DNA of 64,000 nt from Methanothermobacter thermautotrophicus (GTDB lineage Archaea; Methanobacteriota; Methanobacteria; Methanobacteriales; Methanothermobacteraceae). A model generated the notes under the pieces. That model was given only the letters and a program-made list of their open reading frames with translations, had not been told where the DNA came from and did no database searches. Of this stretch, positions 41,893 through 51,753 are shown piece after piece (position 1 is the stretch's first letter; the number at the start of each line of letters is the position of its first letter). The position numbers and the translations under genes are program-made. The stretch is taken from positions 178,010 through 242,009 of the forward strand of contig NZ_QKOF01000003.1 of NCBI RefSeq assembly GCF_014889545.1. Direction: 5' to 3'.

Positions 41893-43362
41893 CTACAATC
41901 CCTGGCGGCCCATCAGTTCTCCCATGAACTCTTCACGGATCCCCCTGAATTCTTCGATTTTCCTGTCAGTCAGATACCTGTATAGAACCCTGATACGGGG
42001 GTTTTTTCCGATCAAGCTCCTTTTTTCATTTAAGAATGTCCAGAAGAGGGCATCCCAGACCCTGCACCAGTCCCCGCGCTGGTGGTCACTCATCCTGAGG
42101 ATATAATTTGATGAGGAGATGTAGGGTTTGGTTGCAATCAGCCCCCCGTCAGCGTACTGGCTCATACCATAAACATTTGGCACCATCACCCAGTCATAGG
42201 AGTCTATGAACATCTCCATGAACCACCTGTAGACCTCATCAGGGTCCGTGCCGAGGAGCAGCATGAAATTCCCGATCACCATGAGCCTCTCAATGTGGTG
42301 GGTGTAGCCGTGCCTCATAACCCTCCCCACGGCAGAGTCGTAGGGCTCTATACCTGTTAAGCCCTGGTAGAGTTTAGGATTGATTTTGCCCCTGTGGTTG
42401 AAGAAGTTCTCTGTCCTCTCATAGGACCCCTTAAGTATATAAACTGCCCTTATGAATTCCCGCCATCCCATAACCTGCCTTACAAAGCCCTCAACGGAGT
42501 TCAGTGGCGCGTCTGCCTTGAGTGCTGCCCTTATAACCTCCATTGGCGTCAGGAGGCATATGTTAAGTGAGGAGGAAAGTACTGAATGAAACAGGAATGG
42601 CTCATCACGGGATATGAAGTCCTGATAGCTTCCAAAGTTTTTAATTCTCCTCTCAATGAAGTCCCTCAGGAAAATCCTGGCCTCAGTGTGTGTTGTGGGG
42701 TAATTGAAGTGGTCCATGGATCCAGGGTTGTCAGGGAAGTTCTCTGATACATATTCTTTGGCCTCCTTTACGTACTCATTTTCCGGGAGCTTCACAGGGG
42801 ATGGTACCTCCAACCCTCGGGGCATTCTCTTACGGTTTTCAGTGTCAAAGGTCCATTTACCACCGGCTGGCCTGGAGTTCTTCATGAGAATGGAGAGCCT
42901 CTTCCTCTCCCTTATGTAGAAGGATCTGAGAAAGAATCTCCCATCCCTGAAGTAGTCATCCATGAGCTGCCTTTTGAAGAGGAATGGTGCCTCAATCTCA
43001 TTTATTTCAAATCCAAGTTCCATGGAAAGCTTCTTCATCCTCACCTCAAGTTCATGGTCAAGGAGTTCAAGGGTGTAGACACGGTCGTAGCCTTCAAGGT
43101 GATCCCTCAGGTATCCCATTCCCGGGTCAGGGCTGTATTCTATGTATTCAGCTTTAAGACCCCTTGAACTGAGGTGGTCGTGGTAGTGGCGCATTGAAGC
43201 CCGATGGAGAATAAGCTTGTTCCTGTGGAATCTTAGTCTGAATACCGGGTCTCCAAAGAAGAGCTGATCCTCCACCAGGATGAACCTGGATGTTTTCCCG
43301 GCCGCCGGGTGGTCCTCCATGAGGTGGTGGGGGAATACAATGGCCACAGATTTCTCACCCAT
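41893..43362 (-). CDS. Photolyase/cryptochrome-related protein (COG3046 type) without the iron-sulfur cysteines
   Basis: 489 aa from ATG 43362. The order fits the FeS-BCP photolyase group: N-terminal alpha/beta domain, then FAD-binding helical domain with 'MGWREFIRAVYILKG' (~310), 'MRHGYTHHIERLMVIGNFML' (~355), and 'NVYGMSQYADGGLIATKPYI' (~415). Members normally follow this with a CxxC...C cluster before 'LYW'; here the segment is 'RMSDHQRGDWCRVWDALFW', with a single Cys and a shorter loop. FAD binding seems intact. It repairs (6-4) photoproducts in the studied homologues; activity without the cluster is uncertain. Confidence 0.82.
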   Translation of the reverse strand: MGEKSVAIVFPHHLMEDHPAAGKTSRFILVEDQLFFGDPVFRLRFHRNKLILHRASMRHYHDHLSSRGLKAEYIEYSPDPGMGYLRDHLEGYDRVYTLELLDHELEVRMKKLSMELGFEINEIEAPFLFKRQLMDDYFRDGRFFLRSFYIRERKRLSILMKNSRPAGGKWTFDTENRKRMPRGLEVPSPVKLPENEYVKEAKEYVSENFPDNPGSMDHFNYPTTHTEARIFLRDFIERRIKNFGSYQDFISRDEPFLFHSVLSSSLNICLLTPMEVIRAALKADAPLNSVEGFVRQVMGWREFIRAVYILKGSYERTENFFNHRGKINPKLYQGLTGIEPYDSAVGRVMRHGYTHHIERLMVIGNFMLLLGTDPDEVYRWFMEMFIDSYDWVMVPNVYGMSQYADGGLIATKPYISSSNYILRMSDHQRGDWCRVWDALFWTFLNEKRSLIGKNPRIRVLYRYLTDRKIEEFRGIREEFMGELMGRQGL

Positions 43363-43442
43363 ATCGGTATTTATGTTGCAGGATGACTATAAATCTAAAA
43401 GTTTTTTAGGAGTCCCGGACATAAACCTTAATGGTGTTTACA

Positions 43443-43799
43443 ATGGTTAAGTGGGGAGCCGTTATTCTTGGATTTGTACTCTCAATTGTTTTTCCATACA
43501 TTCTAAGCCCCTTCGTTGGTCAGGCTTCAATCCTCGGATTATTCCTGGCGGGTTTTGTAGTAGGCCTCATGGTAAAGGAGGGGGCGACCGGGGGTTTCTG
43601 GAACGCGACTGTTGCAGGGGCATTTGGCGGTATAGTGATTGCCATCCTACTCACTATCTTTGGAACTGCCATTGCCGGGCCCGTAGGTTTTCTTATTGGA
43701 GCCTTTGCAGGTGGAATCCTCGTATTGGCCCTCCTGATTGTCTCAATGCTCTTCATGGGTATTGGTGGGGCGATTGGAGGTTTCATTGCAGGTGACTGA
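43443..43799 (+). CDS. Small Gly-rich membrane protein (DUF5518-like)
   Basis: 118 aa from ATG 43443, with GGTG 6 bases upstream (ATG 43431 is a longer alternative). Four membrane helices rich in Gly and Ala ('AGFVVGLMVKEGATGGFWNA', 'GAFGGIVIAILLTIFG'). It matches what I remember of DUF5518, frequent in Methanobacteriales and of unknown role. Single-gene unit, divergent from the photolyase gene. Confidence 0.7.
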   Translation: MVKWGAVILGFVLSIVFPYILSPFVGQASILGLFLAGFVVGLMVKEGATGGFWNATVAGAFGGIVIAILLTIFGTAIAGPVGFLIGAFAGGILVLALLIVSMLFMGIGGAIGGFIAGD

Positions 43800-43911
43800 T
43801 AAGACCTTCAAAGACAATTCATTTCTCGGACACTGCACGGACCTCCTTTTTATGCACCCGGTAATAAAAATTTAAATATTAGGATTAATCATTTATTAAA
43901 AGGTGATGAAT

Positions 43912-44343
43912 ATGTATGATTTAAGTGATCTTGTGGTTGAAAGACAAAAACTCGGGAATGTGACGGATATAAAAATCTTCAGGGTGCTGAGGTTCATGCC
44001 CTATTCCATCATAGGAGACGGAGCCAACGGTATCCTCTACAAGAACGGCAAGGACCTTGGAAGGAATCTGGGTCTAAATGGCGCCAGTGAAGCCGTGAAG
44101 TTCATGCATGAAAACCGTATAGGTGAACTTGAAATCCTCCAGGAGGATCCATACCACCTCAGGGTCGATGAATGCCTCAGCTGTGCCGGTCTCCCTGAGT
44201 CAGGTAAACCCCTATGCCACTTTGAGGGGGGCCTACTTGCAGGTATAATTGAATCTGTGAGCGGAAGAGCCGTGGATTTCAGGGAGGTTAAATGCTGGGG
44301 CCTCGGAAATGGAACATGTGAGTTCAAGGAGTTCGTGAGGTAG
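43912..44343 (+). CDS. V4R-domain small-molecule-binding protein
   Basis: 143 aa from ATG 43912, with AAGGTGAT 4 bases upstream (ATG 43906 also possible). The C-terminal half is a V4R (4-vinyl reductase) domain: 'VDECLSCAGLPESG', 'CHFEGGLLAGIIES' and 'VKCWGLGNGTCEFKE', with Cys residues in the usual places for metal or ligand binding. V4R proteins bind hydrophobic ligands and act as sensors or in tetrapyrrole and corrinoid pathways; which applies here is unknown. A TATA-like TTTAAATA lies at 43871-43878. Confidence 0.8.
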   Translation: MYDLSDLVVERQKLGNVTDIKIFRVLRFMPYSIIGDGANGILYKNGKDLGRNLGLNGASEAVKFMHENRIGELEILQEDPYHLRVDECLSCAGLPESGKPLCHFEGGLLAGIIESVSGRAVDFREVKCWGLGNGTCEFKEFVR

Positions 44344-44406
44344 TCCTCATTCATACCCCCCAATTCATTTTATGTTTCCCTCTCTCAAAAAAAACTAATT
44401 AAAGGG

Positions 44407-44469
44407 ATGCAGATAAGTAAACCCGAGGAATACATCCAGACCATGATCCAAGACATCAAGGAGAATTGA
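44407..44469 (+). CDS. Possible 20-codon leader ORF
   Basis: ATG 44407 opens a frame '[20 protein letters not shown]' that ends at TGA 44469, one base before the phosphodiesterase start. It could couple translation or be the tail of a lost gene. Evidence is only the tight spacing; no ribosome site is seen. Confidence 0.2.
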   Translation: MQISKPEEYIQTMIQDIKEN

Positions 44470-44470
44470 G

Positions 44471-44989
44471 ATGCTAATAGGTGTTATATCAGATACGCAT
44501 ATACCTGACAGGGCATCAGAGATCCCGGAGGCTGTTTTTGATGCCTTCAGGGATGTTGAACTGATACTCCATGCCGGTGATCTGACATCCCCAGACATCC
44601 TCAGTGAACTCGAAAGACTGGCCCCTGTGGAGTGTGTGCAGGGAAACATGGACCGCCACTATGGTATAGAAACCCCCAGGTCAGGGCTATTTGAGATAGG
44701 ATCCTTCAGGGTGGGGTTAATCCATGGGGAGGTCTACCCCAGGGGTGACACCCAGCAGCTGAGGTACCTCGGCCTTGAACTTGGAGCCGATGTTCTGATA
44801 AGCGGGCACACCCACCAGCCCTTCATAAGGGAACTTGAGGACATGATCCTCCTCAACCCTGGAAGCCCCACCGTACCTCGCCTCACAGATCCAAGTGTCA
44901 TGCTGCTCAGAATTGATGGGGAAAAACTTGACGCCGAGATAATAAGAACCGGGACCCCTGTATGCAGGTCCCTGAATTTCAGGAGGTGA
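44471..44989 (+). CDS. YfcE/MJ0936-type metallophosphoesterase
   Basis: 172 aa from ATG 44471. Calcineurin-like metal ligands in order: 'SDTHIPD' (~8), 'HAGDLTS' (~36), 'GNMDRH' (~59), 'IHGE' (~85), 'SGHTHQP' (~115). MJ0936-type enzymes hydrolyse phosphodiester model substrates with Mn or Ni; the natural substrate is unknown. It is followed by rlmE at 5 bases. Confidence 0.88.
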   Translation: MLIGVISDTHIPDRASEIPEAVFDAFRDVELILHAGDLTSPDILSELERLAPVECVQGNMDRHYGIETPRSGLFEIGSFRVGLIHGEVYPRGDTQQLRYLGLELGADVLISGHTHQPFIRELEDMILLNPGSPTVPRLTDPSVMLLRIDGEKLDAEIIRTGTPVCRSLNFRR

Positions 44990-44994
44990 TTGAT

Positions 44995-45630
44995 ATGGGT
45001 AAAAGGTGGCAGGCTGAAAGAAAGAGGGACCACTACTATAAAAGCGCCAAGAAGGAGAATTACCGTTCAAGGGCCTCCTATAAGTTACTGCAGCTCAACA
45101 ACAGATATAAACTTATAAAGAAGGGTGACAGGGTCCTTGACCTGGGTGCGGCCCCCGGTGGGTGGTCACAGGTCGCCCTGGATAAGGTGGGGGATGAGGG
45201 ACTTGTGGTCGCCGTTGACCTCCAGAGGATAAAGGGTTTCCCCTCTGAAAACTTCAGGGCAATAAGGGGGGACTTCACCGAAGAGGAGGTGAAGGAGAAG
45301 ATAATCAGGGAACTGGGAGGAAGGGCCGACGCCGTCATATCAGACGCTGCACCATCACTCTCAGGTATAAGGGACATCGACCACCTGAGGTCAGTGGATC
45401 TCGTTGAGAACGTCCTGGACATAGCCTACAGGGTCCTTGATAGGAAGGGGAACATCCTGATAAAGGCATTCCAGGGCCCTGAACTTGACAGGGTTATAAA
45501 GGAACTGAGGAAGGACTTCTGGAAACTTAAAACCACCAAGCCAGCCTCATCCAGGAAGGCCAGTGCAGAGATGTACATCGTGGGCAGGGATTTCAAGGGC
45601 AGAGAAAGATGGAAAAGAATAATCCACTAG
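44995..45630 (+). CDS. rlmE: 23S rRNA 2'-O-methyltransferase RlmE/FtsJ
   Basis: 211 aa from ATG 44995, with a strong AGGAGGTGAT (44981-44990). The SAM motif '[14 protein letters not shown]' (~49) and the catalytic K-D-K-E set are present: Lys in 'SYKLLQ', Asp in 'VISDAAPS', Lys in 'LIKAFQG' and Glu in 'SAEMYIV'. It methylates the ribose of the peptidyl-transferase uridine in 23S rRNA. A longer frame upstream lacks conservation. Confidence 0.92.
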   Translation: MGKRWQAERKRDHYYKSAKKENYRSRASYKLLQLNNRYKLIKKGDRVLDLGAAPGGWSQVALDKVGDEGLVVAVDLQRIKGFPSENFRAIRGDFTEEEVKEKIIRELGGRADAVISDAAPSLSGIRDIDHLRSVDLVENVLDIAYRVLDRKGNILIKAFQGPELDRVIKELRKDFWKLKTTKPASSRKASAEMYIVGRDFKGRERWKRIIH

Positions 45631-45683
45631 AACCCACATGAAAGATAAGAGTAAAAGAAATGGGAGAGAATGATCCCCTGAAA

Positions 45684-46118
45684 CTACATGAGGGCCCTCA
45701 CATCACTCAGGGCCTGTGAGGCTACCTGGAGCTGATACCTGGTCGTTTTAATCCTTTCATCAACCTCTGATTTGGGCTTGCTGGTCTCAAGTGCACTTTT
45801 AACGTCGTCTATTGCTGACCTGGCCTTCACAAGTTCTATCTCAGCGTTCAGGTAGGTCCTGGTGAGATTGTCATTGTTCCTCTGGTACACCTCCTTCTTG
45901 ACCGAATCGTACTGGACCTTCAGGGATGAGTAGTCACTCTGAAGCTTTGCAAGTTCATCATACTCTGCCCCCTTATCCACACTACTTGATATGGCATCTG
46001 AGATGGTATCAACACCTATGTAGGCGAATACCAGGATTGTCCCTATTATCAGGAGAACTCCCAGGACGGATATGGTCATTGAAGTCAGTTTGAAAAGGTT
46101 TATCCTTGATCTCTTCAT
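45684..46118 (-). CDS. Membrane-anchored coiled-coil protein
   Basis: 144 aa from ATG 46118. A basic N-terminus and one membrane helix (~12-34) lead to an extracytoplasmic or cytoplasmic helical rod with heptad spacing ('ELAKLQSDYSSLKVQYDSVK', ~52-140). No family is recognised. It diverges from mcm, with 132 bases between the starts. Confidence 0.6.
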   Translation of the reverse strand: MKRSRINLFKLTSMTISVLGVLLIIGTILVFAYIGVDTISDAISSSVDKGAEYDELAKLQSDYSSLKVQYDSVKKEVYQRNNDNLTRTYLNAEIELVKARSAIDDVKSALETSKPKSEVDERIKTTRYQLQVASQALSDVRALM

Positions 46119-46220
46119 TCTATCAACCCCATACAGTGGATTTGGCTCTCAGTTCACAGTGTATAGATACATCAGAGCACATTGAACTAGGTCAGGTTAC
46201 AGTTATGTGTGGCAGACTAA

Positions 46221-46230
46221 GGTTTATAAT
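46221..46230 (+). promoter_or_regulatory. TATA box of mcm
   Basis: GGTTTATAAT is centred about 25 bases before ATG 46251, so transcription is predicted to begin at or next to the start codon. No ribosome site precedes the ATG; a leaderless message is likely. Confidence 0.6.
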
Positions 46231-46250
46231 GTTATCATAATATACTTTCC

Positions 46251-48251
46251 ATGATGAAAACCGTGGATAAGAGCAAGACACTTACAAAATTTGAGGAATT
46301 CTTTTCACTGCCGGACTACAAGGACAGGGTATTCGAGGCAATAGAGAAATATCCGAACGTCAGATCAATTGAAGTTGATTACCTGGACCTTGAAATGTTT
46401 GACCCTGACCTTGCAGACCTTCTAATCGAAAAACCTGATGATGTTATAAGGGCGGCACAGCAGGCCATAAGGAACATCGACCCCCTCAGAAAGAATGTGG
46501 ACCTCAACATAAGGTTCGGCGGGGTCAGCAACGTAATACCCCTCAGGGAGCTACGGAGTAAATTCATAGGCAAGTTCGTGGCAGTTGATGGTATAGTCAG
46601 GAAGACCGATGAGATAAGGCCCAGGATAGTTAAGGCCGTCTTTGAGTGCCGTGGTTGTATGAGACTCCACGAGGTCACACAGTCAACCAACATGATCACA
46701 GAGCCATCACTCTGCTCAGAGTGCGGTGGGAGGTCCTTCAGGCTCCTGCAGGACGAATCAGAGTTCCTGGACACCCAGACCCTGAAACTCCAGGAGCCCC
46801 TGGAGAACCTTTCAGGTGGTGAACAGCCCCGGCAGATAACAGTTGTCCTCGAGGACGACCTGGTCGACACCCTCACGCCCGGGGATATCGTGAGGGTGAC
46901 CGGTACCCTGAGGACTGTTAGGGATGAGAGGACAAAGCGTTTCAAGAACTTCATCTACGGCAACTACACAGAGTTCCTTGAACAGGAATTTGAGGAGCTC
47001 CAGATAAGTGAGGAGGATGAGGAGAAGATAAAGGAGCTTGCAGGGGACCCTAACATCTATGAAAAGATCATAAGGTCCACTGCACCATCCATACACGGCT
47101 ACCGTGAGGTGAAGGAGGCAATAGCCCTCCAGCTCTTCGGGGGAACCGGTAAGGAGCTGGATGATAAGACCAGGCTCCGTGGGGACATCCACATACTCAT
47201 AGTGGGGGACCCGGGTATCGGTAAGTCACAGATGCTCAAGTACGTCTCAAAGCTGGCCCCCAGGGGGATATACACCAGTGGTAAGGGTACCTCAGGGGTC
47301 GGCCTTACAGCTGCTGCTGTGAGGGATGAATTCGGTGGCTGGTCCCTTGAGGCAGGGGCCCTGGTACTCGGGGATAAGGGTAACGTCTGCGTGGACGAGC
47401 TTGACAAGATGCGCGAGGAGGACCGCTCAGCCATACACGAGGCCCTGGAGCAGCAGACCATCAGCATAGCCAAGGCCGGGATAATGGCAACCCTGAACTC
47501 CCGGTGTTCGGTCCTGGCAGCTGCAAACCCCAAATTTGGAAGATTCGATAGTTACAAGTCGATTGCAGAGCAGATAGACCTTCCATCAACAATACTTTCA
47601 CGTTTCGACCTCATATTCGTGGTTGAAGACAAACCAGATGAGGAGAAGGACAGGGAGCTTGCAAGGCACATCCTCAAGACCCACAAGGAGGACCACATGC
47701 CCTTCGAGATCGACCCGGAACTCCTGAGGAAGTACATAGCCTATGCAAGGAAGAACGTCAGGCCGGTCCTCACTGATGAGGCCATGCAGGTCCTGGAGGA
47801 CTTCTATGTCTCAATGAGGGCCAGCGCTGCAGATGAGGACTCACCGGTCCCCATAACCGCGAGGCAGCTGGAGGCCCTCGTGCGTCTATCAGAGGCCAGT
47901 GCCAAGATAAAACTTAAGGAACATGTTGAGGCAGAGGATGCGAGGAAGGCCATAAAGCTGTCACAGGCCTGCCTCAAACAGGTCGGCTATGACCCCGAGA
48001 CAGGCAAGATAGATATAGACAAGGTTGAGGGGAGGACACCTAAATCAGAGAGGGATAAGTTCAGACTTCTCCTTGAACTCATAAAGGAATACGAGGATGA
48101 CTACGGTGGCAGGGCACCTACCAATATTCTTATAACTGAGATGATGGATAGATATAATGTAAGTGAGGAAAAGGTTGAAGAACTGATAAGGATCCTCAAG
48201 GACAAGGGTGCCATATTTGAACCCGCAAGGGGATACCTTAAGATAGTCTGA
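46251..48251 (+). CDS. mcm: Replicative DNA helicase MCM
   Basis: 666 aa, the same length as the well-studied M. thermautotrophicus mtMCM and almost identical to it as I recall. N-terminal domain with a CxxC (133-136) and CxxC (155-158) zinc site and the DNA-binding beta hairpin; AAA+ core with Walker A 'GDPGIGKSQ' (~320), Walker B 'VCVDELDK' (~381), sensor 'LAAANPKFG' and arginine finger 'LSRFDLIF'; C-terminal winged helix. A homohexamer or double hexamer that unwinds DNA at the fork. A cluster of residues after the first CxxC ('MRLHEV') differs from the version I remember, supporting a related species. Confidence 0.97.
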   Translation: MMKTVDKSKTLTKFEEFFSLPDYKDRVFEAIEKYPNVRSIEVDYLDLEMFDPDLADLLIEKPDDVIRAAQQAIRNIDPLRKNVDLNIRFGGVSNVIPLRELRSKFIGKFVAVDGIVRKTDEIRPRIVKAVFECRGCMRLHEVTQSTNMITEPSLCSECGGRSFRLLQDESEFLDTQTLKLQEPLENLSGGEQPRQITVVLEDDLVDTLTPGDIVRVTGTLRTVRDERTKRFKNFIYGNYTEFLEQEFEELQISEEDEEKIKELAGDPNIYEKIIRSTAPSIHGYREVKEAIALQLFGGTGKELDDKTRLRGDIHILIVGDPGIGKSQMLKYVSKLAPRGIYTSGKGTSGVGLTAAAVRDEFGGWSLEAGALVLGDKGNVCVDELDKMREEDRSAIHEALEQQTISIAKAGIMATLNSRCSVLAAANPKFGRFDSYKSIAEQIDLPSTILSRFDLIFVVEDKPDEEKDRELARHILKTHKEDHMPFEIDPELLRKYIAYARKNVRPVLTDEAMQVLEDFYVSMRASAADEDSPVPITARQLEALVRLSEASAKIKLKEHVEAEDARKAIKLSQACLKQVGYDPETGKIDIDKVEGRTPKSERDKFRLLLELIKEYEDDYGGRAPTNILITEMMDRYNVSEEKVEELIRILKDKGAIFEPARGYLKIV

Positions 48252-48288
48252 ATTTTCCATTTACACACTTTTACTGGAGGTATCAGCT

Positions 48289-48696
48289 ATGGATGATTAT
48301 GAAAAATTACTTGAAAGGGCAATAGACCAGCTGCCCCCTGAAGTATTTGAAACAAAACGTTTTGAGGTTCCAAAGGCATACTCTGTCATACAGGGAAACA
48401 GGACATTCATACAGAACTTCAGGGAGGTTGCAGATGCCCTCAACAGGGACCCCCAGCACCTCCTGAAATTCCTTCTTAGGGAGCTGGGTACCGCAGGAAA
48501 CCTTGAGGGTGGAAGGGCCATACTTCAGGGTAAATTCACCCACTTCCTCATAAATGAGAGGATAGATGACTACGTGAACAAATTCGTCATATGCCACGAA
48601 TGCAACAGGCCAGATACGAGGATAATCAGGGAGGGCCGCATATCACTCCTCAAGTGTGAGGCATGCGGTGCCAAGGCCCCCCTCAAGAACGTCTAG
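48289..48696 (+). CDS. Translation initiation factor aIF2, beta subunit
   Basis: 135 aa from ATG 48289. The IF2B/IF5 core ('[11 protein letters not shown]'-type segment, '[20 protein letters not shown]') is followed by a C-terminal zinc ribbon with 'CHEC' and 'CEAC'. It is part of the heterotrimeric factor that brings Met-tRNAi to the ribosome. It is followed by nmd3 at 26 bases; mcm, aIF2-beta, nmd3 and tyrS run in one direction. Confidence 0.92.
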   Translation: MDDYEKLLERAIDQLPPEVFETKRFEVPKAYSVIQGNRTFIQNFREVADALNRDPQHLLKFLLRELGTAGNLEGGRAILQGKFTHFLINERIDDYVNKFVICHECNRPDTRIIREGRISLLKCEACGAKAPLKNV

Positions 48697-48722
48697 AGAA
48701 CAGAGAGGAGCAGCCATAGGAA

Positions 48723-49781
48723 ATGTTCTGTGTTAAATGCGGTAGTTCTGATTCTGAATTATATGAAGGCCTCTGCAGGGACTGTTTCCTTGAGGACTAC
48801 AGTATCCTGAGTATACCCGAGAAGATAGAGGTCAGAGTGTGTAGCCACTGCCGTGCAAAGTTTATAAGTGGCCAGTGGCTGGATGAAGGGCTTCCAGATG
48901 ATGAAATCGTGTACAGGGCCCTTGAGGACAGCATAAGCTGGGATGAACCCGTTGAGAACCCTGAAATCGAACTCGAAATAATGCAGGAAAGGGGCACCAT
49001 CTACCGGTGCCTTGTTGAGGTCGATGCAGAGGTCCTCGGGAAGCATGTGAAACAGGACTATGAGGTTGAGGTCCGCATCACAAACACGGTATGCCCGGCC
49101 TGCAGCAAACAGAGCGCCGGCTACTATGAGGCGGTTATACAGCTGAGGGCCGATGGAAGGGAACTTGCAGAAACCGAAATAGAAACAGCGGACAGGGTTG
49201 TCCAGAGGACACTCCTGAGGCTTTCCAGGCGGGACAAACTGGCCTACCTCCCCCAGAGGGTTGAGGTGAAGGAGGGTGTTGACTACTACATAGGATCCCA
49301 CAAATCAGCCCGGAAGGTTGTCAGCGCCCTCAGAGAGGAACTTGGAGGGATAACAATGGAGTCCCCAAGACTCATGGGTCAGGACAGATCGACCGGTAAG
49401 GGACTCTACAGGACGTGGATATCCCTAAGGCTGGCTGAATTCAGGGTTGGGGACTTTCTATCCCACCATGATCGAATTCTGACAGTCGTTGGCCTCCGGA
49501 AGAAGGGTGTGAGTGTGAGGGACCTTGAAACCCGTGAGGTGAAGAACATCCTCTGGGGGGAATATGATGACATGGACCTTGTGGCCCGTGCAGATGAGGT
49601 GAAGACCACCACTGTGACCTCAAGGTCCCCTGGAATGATCCAGGTACTCCACCCGGAAACCTTCGAACCAGTGGACCTCGAGGCGGACAGCTACACATCA
49701 ACACTGAATATAGGGGAGCAGGTCCCTGTCATAGAAATCGGTAACAGACTCTACATCATTGAGGATGAGGCGGAGGAATGA
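48723..49781 (+). CDS. nmd3: NMD3-family ribosome-associated protein
   Basis: 352 aa from ATG 48723. The N-terminal double zinc-binding region has CxxC pairs: 'FCVKCG', 'LCRDCF', 'VCSHCR' and later 'VCPACS'. The middle and C-terminal beta domains follow the archaeal NMD3 layout ('YYIGSHKSARKVV', 'IEIGNRLYIIED'). In eukaryotes NMD3 exports the large subunit; in archaea a role in large-subunit maturation is assumed. The stop is 4 bases before tyrS. Confidence 0.88.
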   Translation: MFCVKCGSSDSELYEGLCRDCFLEDYSILSIPEKIEVRVCSHCRAKFISGQWLDEGLPDDEIVYRALEDSISWDEPVENPEIELEIMQERGTIYRCLVEVDAEVLGKHVKQDYEVEVRITNTVCPACSKQSAGYYEAVIQLRADGRELAETEIETADRVVQRTLLRLSRRDKLAYLPQRVEVKEGVDYYIGSHKSARKVVSALREELGGITMESPRLMGQDRSTGKGLYRTWISLRLAEFRVGDFLSHHDRILTVVGLRKKGVSVRDLETREVKNILWGEYDDMDLVARADEVKTTTVTSRSPGMIQVLHPETFEPVDLEADSYTSTLNIGEQVPVIEIGNRLYIIEDEAEE

Positions 49782-49785
49782 TTAA

Positions 49786-50745
49786 ATGGATGATTCACTA
49801 GAGACCATAACCCGTGACGTTCTGGAGGTCATAACCCCTGAAGAGTTGATGGATGTCCTCAGGAAGGATGAACCTGTTGTCTACACTGGATATGAGCCCT
49901 CAGGGAGGGTTCACCTGGGGCACGCCCTGACAGTGAGGAAACTCAGGGAGCTCCAGGACGCTGGCTTCAGGGTCAAGATACTCCTGGCAGACTACCATGC
50001 CTACCTCAACGGGAAGGGGAGCATGGAGAGAATAAGGGAACTTGCAGAGTACAACCAGAAATGCTTCCTGGCCCTTGGACTCTCACCTGAGAGGACCGAG
50101 TTCATACTGGGATCATCATTCCAGACAGAACCTGAATACACTGATCTTGTCTACAGGATGGCCCTGATAACAACCCTTCTAAGAGCAAAAAGAAGCATGG
50201 CCCAGATAACCAGAGAATCTAAGGACCATAAGGTCGCAGAGGTTATATACCCCCTAATGCAGGTCATAGACATGGTCTACCTGGACGTTGATGTTGCCCT
50301 GGGTGGAATGGAACAGAGAAAGATCCACATGCTTGCACGTGAAAACCTGCCCAGACTTGGCTTCGATGCCCCTGTATGCATACACACCCCCCTCCTCCAT
50401 GGAACCGATGGCTCCGAAAAGATGTCATCGAGTAAGGGTAACTTCATAGCCGTCGACGATTCCCCCGATGAAATACGGGAGAAGGTCAGGAAGAGTTACT
50501 GTCCAATGGGTGAGACTGAGGGCAACCCCATAATCGAAATCGTGAAGTACTTCATAATGCCAGAGTATGGAAGGATGACCATAAGGAGACCTGAGAAATT
50601 CGGGGGCGACCTGCAACTGGATCTTGATGAACTCCTCGAGATGTACTCCACGAGTGAACTGCACCCACTGGACCTGAAGAACGCTGTCTCAGACTACCTT
50701 GTGGAAATGCTTGAACCTGTAAGGGAATACATGGAAGGTGTTTAG
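49786..50745 (+). CDS. tyrS: Tyrosyl-tRNA synthetase
   Basis: 319 aa from ATG 49786, with GGAGG overlapping the end of nmd3. The class I signatures are HIGH as '[11 protein letters not shown]' (~40) and KMSKS as 'EKMSSSKGN' (~207). The short archaeal/eukaryotic form without a C-terminal S4-like domain. Charges tRNA(Tyr) with tyrosine. Residues 'YHAYLNGKG' and '[11 protein letters not shown]' fit the Tyr-binding site. Confidence 0.93.
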   Translation: MDDSLETITRDVLEVITPEELMDVLRKDEPVVYTGYEPSGRVHLGHALTVRKLRELQDAGFRVKILLADYHAYLNGKGSMERIRELAEYNQKCFLALGLSPERTEFILGSSFQTEPEYTDLVYRMALITTLLRAKRSMAQITRESKDHKVAEVIYPLMQVIDMVYLDVDVALGGMEQRKIHMLARENLPRLGFDAPVCIHTPLLHGTDGSEKMSSSKGNFIAVDDSPDEIREKVRKSYCPMGETEGNPIIEIVKYFIMPEYGRMTIRRPEKFGGDLQLDLDELLEMYSTSELHPLDLKNAVSDYLVEMLEPVREYMEGV

Positions 50746-50952
50746 ATGCTCTATGAAATGAGACTGCCGCCTGGCATAACACATACAACGATGGCTGAAA
50801 TAATTGAAAAATATGAGGTTGAACTGATACAGACCGATGATGGCCCTGTTCTGAGGGGTGAAATGGAGGAACTCCAGAGGGCAAGGGACAGAATCCTCGA
50901 GTCTCTCAGGGAGAGAATAGAGGAACTCGAAAACCCGGCCACACGGAGCTGA
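50746..50952 (+). CDS. Small conserved-looking protein, 68 aa
   Basis: ATG 50746 follows the tyrS stop directly, so it depends on tyrS translation. A short N-terminal beta part ('EMRLPPGITHTTMAEIIEKY') is followed by a charged C-terminal helix ('MEELQRARDRILESLRERIE'), possibly a coiled coil. Family unknown; the tight coupling suggests a role linked to translation. Confidence 0.65.
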   Translation: MLYEMRLPPGITHTTMAEIIEKYEVELIQTDDGPVLRGEMEELQRARDRILESLRERIEELENPATRS

Positions 50953-51002
50953 TCCAACAATTCCTTTTTTTAGTTCCCTGAAAATGATAACCGTTAAGGA
51001 GG

Positions 51003-51587
51003 CTACAGTATGCCCCCTGAACATATGCCTAAATGGGGGGCCAGTATCCTCCGTATATCCCTCTGGATCATATTAACCCCCCTTTCAGCGTTCACAGTGT
51101 AGAAGCCCTCTTTATCTGCAAGTTCAAGGTACCTTTCACGTACCCCTGCAAGGTATGAGGGATCCTCAAACTCATCGGTTCCGCCACATCGCTCCATGGC
51201 CACCTCAACGTCGATGTCGAGGAGTATGACAATATCTGGTCGTGGAGCGAACCTGTTTATCTCAGAAATCCATTCCTCAGGCCCCTGATACACCAGACTG
51301 GAATAGTAGCACCTGTCACTTATAACCACCCCATCTGACCATTTACCCTCAATTTTACTCCTCAGTGTCAGCCGGTCCGCTGCAAAGAGCAGGGCAAGGA
51401 TCCTCTGAACATCAGGTGCCCTGGCACCTGGAGTTGAAAGCATGCTCCTTATGAGGCTTCCGATATTAGAATCGGTTGGTTCCCTGACTTCCTGGACCCT
51501 GTAACCGTTTTCCCTGAGCCAGCTTGCCGTCAGGGAGGCATGGGTTGTCTTACCGGAACCATCGATTCCCTCAAAGCATATGTACAT
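51003..51587 (-). CDS. tmk: Thymidylate kinase
   Basis: 194 aa from ATG 51587. P-loop 'FEGIDGSGKTTHA' (~5), 'REPTDSNIGSLIR' DR-like region, 'LLFAADRLTL' and 'VISDRCYYSSLVYQ' place it in the dTMP kinase family. It phosphorylates dTMP to dTDP. Convergent with the small gene downstream of tyrS. Confidence 0.9.
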   Translation of the reverse strand: MYICFEGIDGSGKTTHASLTASWLRENGYRVQEVREPTDSNIGSLIRSMLSTPGARAPDVQRILALLFAADRLTLRSKIEGKWSDGVVISDRCYYSSLVYQGPEEWISEINRFAPRPDIVILLDIDVEVAMERCGGTDEFEDPSYLAGVRERYLELADKEGFYTVNAERGVNMIQRDIRRILAPHLGICSGGIL

Positions 51588-51753
51588 GGTGGTTAATCTA
51601 TCAGGAACAGGTAAAAAATCTTCCCCTACCGAGGATCGTGGTTAATCCATCAGGACCCGGGAAAAGATCTTCTCCTCCGCTGGAGGACATAACTTTATAA
51701 TGCTTCAGACACAGAATTATTTAGGATTATTTTAGTGATAATTGAGGTGGACC

